DNA from: Mactromeris polynyma
Lineage: Eukaryota; Mollusca; Bivalvia; Venerida; Mactridae
Direction of reading: 5' to 3'
DNA: 64,000 nt
Assembly: GCA_032209605.1 (NCBI GenBank)
Contig: JASFXZ010000039.1
Span: 1,798,001-1,862,000, forward strand
Shown one piece after another: positions 47,253 through 61,266 of this stretch. The translations under genes were made by a program, and so were the position numbers. The notes under the pieces were generated by a model, which was given only the letters and a program-made list of their open reading frames with translations, was not told where the DNA came from and searched no databases. Each line of letters opens with the position of its first letter. Positions within the stretch are counted from its first letter, which is position 1.

Positions 47253-48429
47253 ATAGAATATAGAAGTTCTTGATGTCTTGCCATTGATCTTGGCGTTTCT
47301 AGCGATTAATTTGCTGTACAAAGAGGAGACACTGTTTATGCTAGGTCCCTTTAATACCCAGTTTCGGATTAATACGGATCCCAGATGTTGGAATACGGAC
47401 TGTTGAGAAGAAATGGGTTCTAATATGTAGTACTAATTAATATGAACACTGAATCAATGGGTTTGGTTGTTATGTAATCTGACCGAACTTTGATTCGGCT
47501 CCGCCGAGAGAGTTTCATTAATTACAGACCAATTTGTTTCATTAATTAGGACACAATCTATTTGTCGCTTCATGAGCACAGTTTAATACGACATCTGTTC
47601 AATAAACTGCAAATCGTGACACGTTGTGTTTAATAGCAGTCATAAAAACATTCATGGGAATGTTGAACGTGTCGAATAAAAAGCAAAAAAGCGACATTTG
47701 ATTTAGTGGTACGATAACCATGTAGGTGAAATTGAAATTTTGAGCTTACTTTAAGTCATTGCCAGACGTTATAGTTTTATATTAAACATACAAGTACATT
47801 CCTGTTTGTCTTTCTACAAGATGAATGGGAATACATGTACGTTATAACTCCAATATTCATTATACAAGCATATACTAACAAAAGCACTGTTGAAGTCATG
47901 GAATAAGCAGACTGCCTTTACTATTCAGTATGCACAGGGCGCGAAATGTGAACGACATTCAAAACACAGCAGATGGTTAATTTTTAAAGAGATTAGTGAG
48001 ATATACTATAATTCTCATTACTAAAATGCTTCTGTATCTGCAATAGCTTGTATTTGTTATAATGGCAAATATATGAAGTAATATGAAAATCAATAGCTTT
48101 GAAAAGTGCAGTGTGACGACGTATTGTCCCTTCGATTACAAATCATAATGTGGTCTGATATTATTCTGTATCTCCAAACAGCCATGCTATATATCAAATA
48201 AAATGTTACAGTTAAGTTAAATCTTAATACTTTGCTTTGCTGTGTCCATAAATAGCAGTATGGTTAGGTACATGGGTAGCCCGGCGGGTGTGCATTAAAC
48301 AAATGCGAGCGCGGTGAATGTTTTGCGCAATCTCGGACGTTATTGTTCTTCGAATGTTATGGCATTTTTCTACATTTCTGACAGTTTCATAGCTGCATGT
48401 CGAACTGTACAATGATATTTGTTTTCAAT

Positions 48430-48565
48430 GGGTTATACGCCGTTTTTTAATGTCAATTCAGGCATATACAGCGACCAGTTGACCTAACCAGTTTTCATGG
48501 AATGAATTATCGACCAGTACTAACTAGCTCTTTCGCAAGCAACGGACAACTCAACAAATCAATCA
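48430..48565 (-). mobile_element. SINE fragment of the 8.8/18.8-kb family
   Basis: TTATACGCCGTTTTTTAATG, then GCGACCAGTTGACCTAACCA, then TTTTCATGGAATGAATTATC and TCTTTCGCAAGCAACGGACA follow the same order of blocks as at 8771-8990 and 18732-18990. The tRNA-like head is missing. Confidence 0.6.
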
Positions 48566-51500
48566 ATTGTGAAATATTCGAATAGAGATAATAACTACAC
48601 GAGCAAACAAATTATAATTTCAGTACCAATTGACATGTTTTCTGTCTTTTTTCGTTAAATATAAACTCTACCATTGTTATCACGTGATAATACAAAATGT
48701 ACAGATATAATAGATAACTCTTGAATGACTTAACAGCCTCGCTACAAGTACATAAAGAAATTCAAAGACTGGCATTATGATTATTTCCATTTTATACGAA
48801 CACAATCAGTGATACCAAACACCACATTACGTGTTTGAAATGCTCCATGACGTTGTACAATTCAGATGGTGGAAAGATCGGTATAAATTATCCATGAAAC
48901 TTTCAGAAATTAATGTGCAAAACTAATCAGAGTTCAAGAACAACATCAGTTGGAACGAATTCTCAGCAATGTGCGATAACGTAATCCCTTCTAGGTGCTA
49001 TATCAAGAAATCTATCACATTTACGACAAAAAAAACGAACAACCACCCTTCTGGCGGAGGGATTACTTTTTTTTGAATGATGCGCGTAATTTGCGTGTAA
49101 TTTCCTGACGTGCAAAAACTACACCTGATTTAGTATTGTGAAGATTGTACGCAGAGTGTAAAATAAACATCCTTAAAACGTTATAAATCTATACCTCATT
49201 TTCAAAATGACTCAAACACGCGCATTCATTCCATTCTTCAAAAATTACGCAAGCAATGAATTATTGCTAATCAAGAAATTTGCAGCTTGTAAAGATAAGA
49301 AATTAAATTGAATAGACGTATATGTCTAATCAGATAAAGTATTATAGTGTTTCACTATGATAAATGACGATAGATTAATTTTCCAGCTTCCTGGAATATC
49401 AAATTGACTCCGGTTATTCTTCAATGACACAGTTATGCGTCTGTTAACATCATTGTACTTTACGTTCCGACTTTTGAGCGCCTTCAGAGCAATAACTTTA
49501 ATATCAATATTGTTTTGATTAGTAAACTGTCCTATTTATCTGTTTAGGATTTATCTCCCTTTGGTATCAATTCAATATAAGCAAGAAACGATGTCTGGAC
49601 TCGATGGCAGATGTGGTAGTCCCGAAACACTTACCATCATAAATATTACTTCAAAAGTAGATATTTCAAGAAAGATATGTGAATATTTAAATCACTCACC
49701 GGATCTGCCCAGGGTACCAGCATCTGAATGATTTATTCAATTTGTCAGAGAGCAATTGATTGAATTAACTTGCATACATTGCACAAAGGGATATATAATC
49801 TATAACACTTTACATGCACGTCACGATCAGTTGATACAGAAATTATTTTGTAACATAGATGTGCATTTTCAAACTGTACACACGAAACTCTCGCGAGAAG
49901 ACGAGATATAAAACAAGTTTGAAATCGCCTAGTATTCATATAATGATCATTCGTCACAAAATGCCCCATACTCTGTTTAGAAATAAATGCACTTATAATT
50001 AAGCGATGCATTCAGTAGAACAGTCGTCAGGTATGTGATGACGTAGCCTAAGCATGGAATATTGAAGTATGGGAGCACGTGTAGGGATTTAAACCCAGAA
50101 ACAATGCGTTCTTTATTGTTATTAAAGGTTATTCGTACATCCATGGCTTGTTCAAGAATTGGTTTTGTTTTACGCCATTTTTATTTCAAAGTTAAATTGT
50201 GACACATAACCATTTGGAGACGTTAGACGTATACGTTTCGTCTATGTTCATCCTAGGTGGTACTACCATTTAATATAGTTTGCGAACGTCCAAATGTTTT
50301 AAGCTTATAAGCAGTCGATGTCGCATAAGAGCATTTGCTTTCCAGACATCAGAGAGACACCAACCCTTACACCGCGTATAATATCTTACATCTTCTACAT
50401 GAAAGAGCATGAATACTCAACGTGGTTATGAATGCTGTCTAACAAATTGTGAAATGTCTACCTCTATGTGGAGACATTCTGCCCCTTAACAAGAGATGTT
50501 AAGTCGCTAATATCTTAACCCCGAAGTGATGGGTCCGATGCAATCACAAATGTATATCCAAATATTTCAAGCGTAAAACATCTAAATCAGAAAGAAATGT
50601 GGCGAAAGCTGTGTTTATCAATCCGCTGATACGTCTCCAGATGATTACCTAGTTGACGTGTATTTGTCAGGGGGTAAATCATCCGTTTAATCAAAACAAA
50701 TACAATGTGCATCCAATCAACACACATGTTAATACAATAAATTATGAGTCCTACATTTTTCTTTATTGATGCGATGCTAAACACATATTGCAACAGTCAT
50801 GCCGAATCAATGTTATCGTCTCTGAGCTGTCAGAAATAGATGCAATCATTACTTGCACACCAATTTTTCAATAAATATACCCCCTCCAATACGCAATTGT
50901 ATTAATGTGTGAATTAATGTTTAATCTAATAACAATTTCATACACACACAACTGAGTGTTCTGAGAACAGATGTGTAACTATTGCGAATGTCACAATATA
51001 TCATTCAATAATACGACTGCAGTAAAACAAACAGTTATATACCCAATGTTAAATTTAATCATATAATGTATAACGCTCTTACTTCATTACTGTATATATA
51101 TTTAATGTTCAGTTGTCACGTATGTACACTGGTGTGAGGTAATTATGAAGGCGACAAGACGTTTAAAATATTCACTCGACGACAGTACTCTTCACAGCAA
51201 TAATTATTCAGTTTGATCATGTAAACAATTCACCTTTAATTCCATTATTGTCAGTAACAGTCATATACAGTGAAAATATATCACCTAAGAGACCACTTAT
51301 ACATTGGCACTGTGTCTGGATAATTTCTTCTGTTCAAACAAAATGACTAACTGACAATACAGATTTCGAATGGTTTCATGAAGAATGGCTAATGTCACGA
51401 CAACGGCCATATTAGTTATCGCGAGAACCGTTCACGCCTTTTCTGCATGTCTTTTGAATCTGTGACTAGTTATTTTAGTGTCCCGGTGGACACATCAAAA

Positions 51501-52309
51501 CATTGTCTCATGAACTAATCTATACAATAATGGATTTAGTTAAAGCTGAGATTTTCATGTACTTTCAGTGGGATTTCGGAGTGTCAAGAATTTTAATTTG
51601 GTAGATAAAATCGTATGAGCTAGCGAGTTTGTGTATATTTACGTGTTTAACAACTTGTAAGATTTGAACAAAATCAGCCGATTAGGAAGCATCGACCTTG
51701 AGGTGCGTGTCAACCAGGTGCCATGCTAATTCTGTGGGTGCATTTCACTATCCCTAATTTCTAAGAAGAAATTCTCGTTGCTAACAAAAAACAACCTCGT
51801 GTTTTACGTATTCAAATCATGAATGCATGTTATAAGCGCATAAACATGAACTTCACGAGAGCTATTGCGTCGCTGATTTGAGGCTAATTTCGGTGGTTAT
51901 TTCAACAAAACCATCGACTCTGCCTCTCCTAATTTAGATGAATTATACCTTAAAATGATCTCGTCATTTCGCTTTCGCGCCTTTGAAGCAATTTAATCAG
52001 AGCAAGAAGATTCCAATACATGAGATATTTGCAAGTTAGAGATATTAATTAACCACTGTGCACACCCGGTATCCCCCGAGGCCATTACAATAATATTCCC
52101 ATTACTGTTTGACAGTGAGGGATTAAGCTATGGTAATTCTAGACCGTCCTGGTCCGTACACTGGACAGTATCAGTGGATTAATTCTTAATATGGAATTCA
52201 TACAGGAATATTCGTGCAGAAGCAGAATACATCTAGCTAAATTTCATCGTAAGTAGAAACTGTAGCATATAAGCACTTACGAGTATATGCATTTCTACGT
52301 AGTAAACAC

Positions 52310-52440
52310 AGGCGAAGCGTGATTGATTTGCATTGCGGTGGAGGGGCAAAGTGTCTGATTCGATCCGAAGGTCGTGAGTTGAAACCTCGTCTTGGGCGTG
52401 GTTATACTGCAAATATCACAACAACTGCATGAGGTTACTG
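52310..52440 (+). mobile_element. Degenerate tRNA-derived SINE head
   Basis: TTTGCATTGCGGTGGAGGGG ... GATCCGAAGGTCGTGAGTTG + AAACCTCGTCTTGGGCG looks like a tRNA-derived SINE head: GAGTTGAAACCTC fits an eroded Pol III B box (GWTCRANNC). No other copy of this type was found in the window. Confidence 0.45.
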
Positions 52441-53645
52441 ATTAGTAACCAAACAAATCACTGAGAGTGGAAGGACATGACCCGTTTCCTGTGACTGTTT
52501 TTAATGTTGCTGAAAACTAACGAGTATGCACTCCGGCGTATTTATGTATATTCTAGAAATCAATTATAAAAACTAACTATAATTATATTCACTTACTTGT
52601 AGGAACGGGAAAGAAAATTTAGGCACATTACACACATTTAGTACCAGAAGTTTTTGTTAGTCATTTCATTTTTCTCAAATTAATTTTTGCATCTGACCAT
52701 GGAATTAAATAGACGTGATACTATGACAGTGCATATGCGGTCCCTGAACAAACGTGCGTGATAATTTGGGTATGCCACCATTACGGAACTGATTTATAAA
52801 CAGATTACAAGCCCTTCTTACCATATAATGTTCAGTGTATATTTGAAGTTTGACTCGGTGTCAAATAATTTTGAAGGAGCATTGAAAATAAATGTCTACA
52901 AAATAAAACAAATATCAGTGATTTTAACAGAAAATGTGATGCTTGTTTATACTATGTCAGTCATAAACAGAAAATATCACCGCAACATGTTTTGGTTTGC
53001 AAAGTTGTTCCCCTTTGTTGTCAAGACGCCATTTACACCAATACATTTCAGACGCACGTGGAATTGAAGTTTCACGAAAATTGATATCAGAATTCTGTAG
53101 AAATGTGACCATGGAGAGTCCGAGAGCTCCGATATTTCTGGATGTTTTCCGGATAAGCTGGTAATGTTCCTGAAATTATATCTATCTAAATATCTTCTTC
53201 AGTGTTATTTCATAACTGATTAAATTTGTTTGATTGGCAAAGTTTGTCATGCGGAGACATTGTGACAGCTAAATTACTGACTCGATGATTTTACCATGAC
53301 AAAGCAAGTTATATTCTGTAGCATTGGTTCCAAAAATTAGAAACATTGAAAATGATATCAGTTGCCACAAGAATAATACTTTGGAAATCTATGGCAATGC
53401 ACCAACTTAGTGGCTGTTGAAAATGGGAGTGGTTGGATTCGATCACACCACATTTTCAATAGAAAGACCAGAAACTTCTGATGAATAATGTGAAGCATTT
53501 GTTTGCAATTCGTGAGATATATTGTCTGAATCATACTGTAAAAATGCTACCAGAGTGCACTACAAACAATCTAGAAAACAGATTTTCCATGAAAACATTA
53601 TAATTATGCTCCTAAATTCACATAGCTAGCTAGATTTCTTGTATA

Positions 53646-54616
53646 AACAGACCGGAACAGTACGCGGACACTACCAGTACGCGGACACCTGCATATTTAT
53701 CGTTTCGTAAAAGATTTAAACTTTCTAGCCTGACGTCAATATTACTCACAATTATTCGCACGGTACTTGTCCTTATTCCGGTATCGAACGCGTATGTGTA
53801 AGCTTCCGGTTTTTTAGCTGTCGAGCAGACGAACTCGGATCAACAAACGTATACGAACATTGTTCTTGCAGTAAACGGGTAAATAAATTATGAATGTCTG
53901 TTTAAATCATATTCAAATCAATAAAAGAGAACGCATATTCAAGGGTTTAATAAATGAAAAGCTATTTTACAAAATCTCACCAAAATATTCAATAGCTCTA
54001 TATCACCGGTACGTTTCGTTACAATTCCTGAACTACATCCTAATCATTTGGGCGCATGCATGTGACGCGATGTGTACAGGTATGCGCCAAATGATTTTTT
54101 CTTACTATTGCCATCCATTGCATAGTTCCAGTTTATGAAAAAAATAATATATAAGCTATATGGTCATTTTAAAGTTCGTTTTATTGCCCATGTTTTGTTC
54201 ACCGTAGTTCACACGTATACTACACATGTTGCTAAAGTTTGTTTTTTACATGTGGCTATTAAAAGTCAAATGAATAAAATTTAATAAATCTTTCATTCTT
54301 TCAGGTTTTAAAATCTTAAAATAAAATCATCAAAGAAACTTCTCTGAAGCTGATTTCTCATTAGAGTCTTTATTCTTCCGTAAATGTTGGTGTCCGCGTA
54401 CTGGTTAAATAGCACGTATTATTTTGTCCTAGACTGTAGCACGTGCGGTGCCAAAATGCGCACGCGCAGTGCATTGTTTACAATCGAGATTTGCCGCAAA
54501 TTTTAGAGCAAGGATTTTTCTCAAAAGCTGCGAAGACCAGATGATTTGAAACACAGCCAAATTTACACAGGTTAGAAAATGCGATAAAAAGTGTCCGCGT
54601 ACTGTTCCGGTCTGTC
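53646..54616. mobile_element. TA-flanked DNA transposon (971 bp), non-autonomous, nested inverted ends
   Basis: The left end ACAGACCGGAACAGTACGCG (53647 on) is a perfect match, continuing GACAC, to the reverse complement of the right end at 54615. TA lies outside both ends (53644-53645 and 54617-54618), the signature of Tc1/mariner/pogo-type insertion. Inside, CCAGTACGCGGACACC (53674-53689) has its exact reverse complement at 54389-54404. This suggests a second related element nested within or a terminal duplication. The internal frame at 53890-54138 has no transposase motif. Confidence 0.75.
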
Positions 54617-57600
54617 TACACATCCCACTCACCCTGGCTAGAGTTATGGACAGAACCTATTCTTTAAACTGTCTGAATTTTAAATGACAGCCCTAGGATA
54701 ATAAAATTTGGCACTGCAATGGACTCCCCCTATCAGCAAGTTATGTGTCGGAAATTATTGGTGGCAGTTCCATAAATTGTTTGAATCTCATAATTGTTCA
54801 GATAGTTTAGACCCATACATTATGGACTGAATGAATCCTTGGTTCGTACTGAACCCATATTTGAAATGGCCAAATAACCAAGATTTAGAATGGCGCCTAT
54901 GCCATGAAAATGAGATGTATTCCAAAATATACAATTTGTTTGAAACAATACATTTTTCTTTCAAAGTTATACAAGAATTTGAGAAATTGTTGTCAAATCG
55001 ATAAATCTGCAACCACAGAGGCCTTAAAAATTGCATAGAGGGTGCAAACTAATGCTGTGAGTATTGACTTTTTCAGACTATTATAGCTTCAAAATGACAA
55101 TATTGATTGGTTTCATGTGTTTAATGACTATAAGTATTTGGTATTGAAAATGTAGCAAACCCCAACTTACCATAAGGACACAAGCAGCACTCGAAACTCT
55201 GCAATATCCTGCAAAAAAGTATTTGCCTTTAAAATCATATTTGAAATCTCTGAGATATGGGATTAACTTTCAAGACAATCATTTTTAAGATTGCTCTGTT
55301 TTTGTTTAGTATCCCTCCAATTAAGCCTGGAGATGGTGTAGAACTGCTGTTGTTTTGAAGTAGATTGTTGATTGAATCAGTTAAGGTGTTTTGCTTAATT
55401 ACATTAGGTGATTCAATTAGTATAAAGTTTGCGAGATGAAATTTAAACATCTATTTTTCCTGAAGCAAAATTTTAGACATTAACATTTGCCCCATTGCTG
55501 ACTCACCAAGTGCTGTTGGCTAGATGTGTGGTGCTAAATTTCTTGGGAGGCTTTAAATATCTGATTCTTGGGAAAAAATGACCAGTTATATGTTGTTGAA
55601 CCTGTGACTTTCTGAGTAATTTGGGGAAATTGGAAAAAGTACAAGATATTTTGTTGCAGTGAACTTATTAGTTTTTCGTTGCTTTGGGCACTTGGTTCCC
55701 AGGAGCTATGTTGTGTAACTTCTATGATGATAACTTCTAATCAGAGACGATTCAAACAAAGTTAACACTTACCAATAAGACGAACTTCTTCGAATGAAAT
55801 GTGTATGGATATAATTTTATTGCACAATATTTAAGATAAAAAAGTCCTATCTCATGTATAGAGGGGTGTAAATATAAAACAAGTCTGTCTTTGTCCTCAT
55901 TTCTAACACTCATGGCAATTACCAATCAAACAGTCAGACCTGACTGATAAAAAACGACCAGGTCCGATAAGGTCTGATGTAGAAGGCCTGTGCGTAGGTC
56001 CATATGTCCGGTACGGTATGGATCGGACAGATTTTACAACATGACCTTTGCTGTTTACACAATGCGACCTTCTTATGGGCATTTTAGGAGTGAATGTTAA
56101 AGTTAATCATAATTTTTAAATGTTATATATATTTAACAAAATACGCCAAATATTTGCCCATTTCTGTTTGATTTGTTAACTTTCACTTTGAAATGAGCAG
56201 TCCTATAGCCGCACGAAATCCTGTCAGAAAATGAGAAAAATGGTTCTTTTCTTGGAAAACTCACAAAATTGTGCGTTGTAGACAATTGATAGAGTTGTCA
56301 AAATGGACATTTCTGGAAGATTTTTCTTTTTCGAGTTTAATGCGGTACGATTCCACTCAATATCGTAATATTTCGAGAGTTGTCAATGGGATTATTGTGA
56401 CAATCCCCAAATCCACAGCTTTGCGTGTTACTCCCCTTGAACTAAAAATAGATATTTATTTTGATATTGTTACAGACCCCTTAATTTGCTTCCCGAGTCA
56501 CATTTATTGATGAATGCATGTAAGCTAAATGTGAATAGTTACTGTATTTTTACTCGACCTAACAAACAATATCTGCAAAGAATGTAATATTTAACAACAT
56601 ATTTTCGGTCTCTGACAAGTTTTCCGAGGTTGTCTGACAAGTCTTGGAAGTCATTCGCCATGACTGTTCTAAGAAGATAAACAGGTTTTCTTTTACCAGT
56701 TCCTATATAAGGAACTGAATAATACTTAAACTATGTGTCATAGTTTATGTATTTAATCACATCATGCCAAACAACACATTATAAGTCCTAATACTTATTA
56801 TTATGGCAAGTCTTTCCAGAATTACCATGCCAGCAAATTGTTGTTGTTGTTATTCAAGGAGATGAATGTTTGATTATTTGGGCCTTTGGACCCTCTTAAG
56901 TAACCCCCAGAAAACACAGGTATTCCCTATGACAAAGCAACTTTATTATGTTATTTTCCCAGTCCAGACATTAACCAAGTCATTTTTTCAGTGTCTGATT
57001 TTGTTACCCTTTTTAGCATATTTTGTGTATTTAAATGTCTAAAATGAATGTACTGGCTATGTTCTTTTCTCAAACATTGTATCTTTAGAAATACGGGTTA
57101 AATTTTCCCCAATAAAGACAATGTATAACACTATTTTCCCAGTTCTGTCGATGTGGGCCTGAAAAAGGCCTGATTCTAACTGAACAAATCCTTTTGTTTA
57201 GATGTATGCGAAACAAAGCAAAATATGTCAACTTCAAAAAACAATATGACAGATCTAGTCCATTGCTAATGTACAGCATTAATGATTGACTTTCCAAATT
57301 CATCCCGGGAATTTGTGTATATCGGATATGAGGCACTTAAGCCCATTTTATTTCAATACAACCCTTATGAGACTAGAAGCAGGCAAATAAAATAAATGGA
57401 TTGGTAAGATTTGGTTGCTCATTTAACATAGATAGAATTGCTATACATCATGTAATAAACTCTAGGTTATGGGCTGGTTTTGGCCCCAGGGACGAGTAAA
57501 TTGGAAATACCCACCTCAAGCCTGTATCAATGAATCATAGATGCCTAAGCGCTTGCCTTGTGTCGATGTAAGAGTTTTCTCAGAAAATTGGTATTATTGG

Positions 57601-59899
57601 AGAAGTTGGTATTACGAGCAAAATCTCTGCGAATGATGTATTGTCTTCGCTCGATAGAGGAAGACATTTTACTGGGCTCAAATTGAATCAAGGGATGTAC
57701 CTACTGAACCGTTTCATGCAATTGTCTGACAAAGCATGAAGGCAGAAAAAATCGGAAAGGCATTTCATTGGCTAGCTTTGTCATTGTTGTATTTTGTAAG
57801 TAAATTTGGTAAAGAGGACGCAAAGTACTTGTTCATTTAGAAAATTTGGTTAGTCCATTTTTCAAACGTTTACCAATAATCCTAAAGGTTACTGCTTATT
57901 GAATTATGGAAATTGTCCGTCATTATGAATTTCAATTTTGTTGTATAGGATGTGATTAGGAAACTTTATTTTGATGAATAATTGTAGAATAGTTGTATGT
58001 AAACAGAATTATGGGTGTTCAATGACTTCAGACCATTTGCCAATTTTCAGTTTGCAGATGAATGGCTAAATCCTTCCATTGAAAGACCAACCTAACTAAT
58101 AGCTTAACAAAATTGTCTGGGTAAGAAATTATCATTTCAAATAATCTATGTTGATGGATATTTCATTACCTATCAATTTGTCTACTTTCTATCAATCTAT
58201 TTATCATTGATAATTGCATAAGACAACCAGTGTATTGAAACCATGACCTTGAAAACATTTACTTAAAAATGTTCTGTCACTGATCTGGTGCAATTCTTCT
58301 CAATTTCATTTCTTTAATTGGTGGTTAGTTTAAAAAAAAATAAAAAATTATAAGGTAGTTCTTTATTTGAATATCATAATGTGATAATACTGAGATTGGT
58401 CTGAAAACAATATTACCATGCTTGCAAAATCACATCAAAATACAGCATTTTGTAAGTTAATGACATTGTAACTTTAAATATTTCATAGCAACTTTTGAGC
58501 TGTTTATTGCATAGCTGTTTTCTGTGAACCAATTATAGTATTCATTCTGTATGATATAAATATTAAATTTAAATGTTAAGCTGGGTGATGATACTGGTAC
58601 TTAATAAGGATAATTTAAAAATGTCCCACCTTTTATGTAATTCAATAACAATATAATACAGCTAACAAATTGAGTTTGTTTAATTACAAGCATATACACT
58701 TAAGTTCTGCTTGTATGCACTCCTGGAAATTCGTTCTAGGTGCATACAGTAATTATTAGTCAAATTTGTTATTGCTTAGGCTTATTACCTGACAGTATGA
58801 TGCCAGAGCAAATCTATGAGTGGCAATATTACCGCCTGCAGAATCTGCAGACTTTCTGCAGAATACACTGCATTCATTTACTAATAAATCTTGATGGAAA
58901 TTATGTCTACAACGTTGCATTGTGAGACAGAGACGCGAAGAATTTTATTGTCACTGTTCGAGACATTATCATTAACATTTATTGATGTTGATTTTCTTTA
59001 AGTAGCTTATTTATTGAACAAGAATTTGTATAGAATAACAATAACGTTTATTCCATCCTTGGGGACATGGTTTTATTATTGTTGCCTGACATTACCAGCA
59101 TCCTAAAGACTGAGCTTTGTATCACAGTACTGTATAAATAAAAGCCATTATTTCTAAACTTGCTATTGGATATCAAATATTCATTCTAGTACGTTTTAAA
59201 TTGTCGGTTAAAAGTCCCTGAGTCAGTTTTTGCGATGATTATTTCTGTTAGAACTCGTATTAATGCTCTCCTACTAGGTAAGAATGTGGAATATGTCGTT
59301 AATTTGGGTTTCATTTGAAGTTATTGTGCTATAAATGATAATGATGAATGCACAATCAACTGATGATGGTGTAAAAATGTCTCAGTTACAGACAAGTTGG
59401 TTTATTTTACTTATCTATACACTGAGAATTCATTAAGCATTTAAAAGCGCCTGCATTTCTGATGGCTTGGATTAACAGTAAAAAGTTTCGTGTGAGGGCA
59501 TACTATGTTTCATCAGTATACAGTAAATATTTCACCAGCTGTCAGCAAGGTCCACTTTCAGAGTCTGCAGCATGGCCTCTATATACAGGTTCAGCAGTAC
59601 TTTTAACTACTGCCCCACTGCCATGCATGCTTTCGTTAAGCCTGTCCTTTAAATTTGTTTGTTTGGCATATAACCCTTCCCAGCAATATTAAGTTGGCTG
59701 ATGGGTAGGTAATTAAATTTTCATATATTTCTTTTATGGTCATTCCCGGATTTCAACTATTTATAAATGGCCAGAATATTTTTTTCCTATTCAGGCATTT
59801 CAGATGTGCTGAGTTGGGACCATATTCAGGGGTAGGTTATGCCAAACAACTTTTAAGAACATCCTCAAAGGAAAGCAGTTGAAACCTGTTGACAGGGGT

Positions 59900-60266
59900 C
59901 AGGGATTATATTGGAAAATAACACTTGACACTCAAATCACCAAATTCATGCTTATTAGCCAAATAGTGGAAATTTGAGTGCATGATTAGGTCAAATGAGT
60001 GTTGAGTATTTTTTTGTCCATTGTTTTTAGTTTTAGTGTTATTATGTGATATGGGAGTAATTATTTGGTTTGTGTGCCACACTCCACATTTAGACTTAAT
60101 GATTACTCCCAGATCTCATATTACGCTTATATTTCTAAGAAAATGGGCCACAGAGAATATTCAGCACTCGTTTAACATGATCATACACTTTTTACACCAA
60201 ATTGGAGTCCCTTTCTCCTCTGTAAGAGTAAATTTGTAATATGAGAGCTGAGTGTAAGTAATCCTG
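59900..60266. mobile_element. Foldback/MITE element, copy B
   Basis: Same plan as 31911-32286: left end CAGGGATTATATTGG, right end (reverse complement) CAGGATTACTTACACTCAGC. Long internal arms meet at a ~28-base loop (60068-60095, GCCACACTCCACATTTAGAC shared exactly with copy A). Arm strings such as GGGAGTAATTATTTGG and TTAATGATTACTCCC pair imperfectly, so this copy is more diverged than copy A. Confidence 0.78.
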
Positions 60267-60611
60267 GGCCCTGGCCTTTCTTTTCACTCATGAAAAGGTA
60301 AGAAACCAATCTTGCATAGTTGATGTATAACTGTTCCACTTGGTTCCTACCGATATTTTGAGAATGGGTAGAAACCAGAATTCACTATCTCCATTTTATC
60401 ATGTACTACTGTTACTGTTGAACCTGAATTTTCTAGGTTCCCGTGAACATCATGCAACCACGCATTTAGTCTCAATCAAGAGAATAGAACATTAAAGAAA
60501 GTAAAAACACAGTTGCTATTGCAATGATTGTAAAATGCGTGTCTGTTTTAATTAATTAGCTTCAATTGAAATACTACACATGCATCTTTACATGCTATTC
60601 TATATTTTCAG

Positions 60612-60704
60612 CGTCACTAAGCTTTCGGATCCTCATCATGGACTTAAATAAATACAGATATGTGTGTGAACGATGCAGTTATGATCCAGGACCAACATAT
60701 GGAG
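60612..60704 (+). CDS. Candidate exon with a CxxC pair, unrecognised
   Basis: Between tattttcag (60611) and GGAG|gtatttt (60704/60705) a frame is open: SLSFRILIMDLNKYRYVCER, then CSYDPGPTYG. An internal ATG at 60638 in fair context would give MDLNKYRYVCERCSYDPGP. The CxxC could be half of a zinc ribbon. Exon partners were not identified and its length allows chance. It lies in CpG-poor domain II. Confidence 0.28.
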
Positions 60705-61021
60705 GTATTTTGGTCATATATCAGGTCAGTGTGGCAGGTCAAGAGTATGAATCCTGATGAGATATTTTCTGTGTCTGGACCCATTATATTTATTAAATAC
60801 ACTGCAACCTCCCGGACCAACAACCTTGGGGTCTTTGGGATTCAAATTTCAGCCGTTTTTGAGAGGATTATGTTCAGAAGAGGTTAGATTAATAGCTTAT
60901 CATCCTGAAATAGGCGGAGAAGGCCACTTTGGAGAGGTTGTTCTGCGTGCAGTTTGGACTTTGTTCTCATGCTTTTTATACATGGTAAAACTTATAAACC
61001 GACCCTTCTACAGTTTGATTT

Positions 61022-61266
61022 TGTGCCCCTCTCATTCAAAGAATGGCAAAGGGGCATAATCTATTACCGCTGTTGATTTCTGAACAATAACTCCTGAAAG
61101 GATGGATGGATTCAGTTCATATCTGTCACATAAGTATAGGATAGTTAAATGCAGGTCAAGTTAAATTTCGATTACAATGCACTAATATTTGGTTGTGGAC
61201 CTTTTTTGTCAATAATGGTTGAAAAGTCCATAGGGGCATCTTTGTCCAATGGACACTTCTAGTTCT
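61022..61266. repeat. Dispersed-repeat-like segment
   Basis: CAAAGGGGCATAATCTATTA at the left and GGGGCATCTTTGTCCAATGG + ACACTTCTAG at the right resemble ends of a frequent mollusc interspersed repeat (from memory). No second copy lies in this window. Confidence 0.35.

Larger units (their letters stand above)
47253..53645. other. CpG-retaining intergenic stretch after the large minisatellite
   Basis: No supported gene; open frames do not exceed about 90 codons and show no domain. It contains a SINE fragment at 48.4-48.6 kb and a tRNA-SINE-like segment at 52.3 kb. Confidence 0.5.

Noticed and set aside
54788..55450. Minus frames of 71-82 codons, one with NNLLQNNSSSTPSPGLIGG
   Set aside because: No splice partners or recognisable domain; the composition is compatible with CpG-poor, AT-rich intron.
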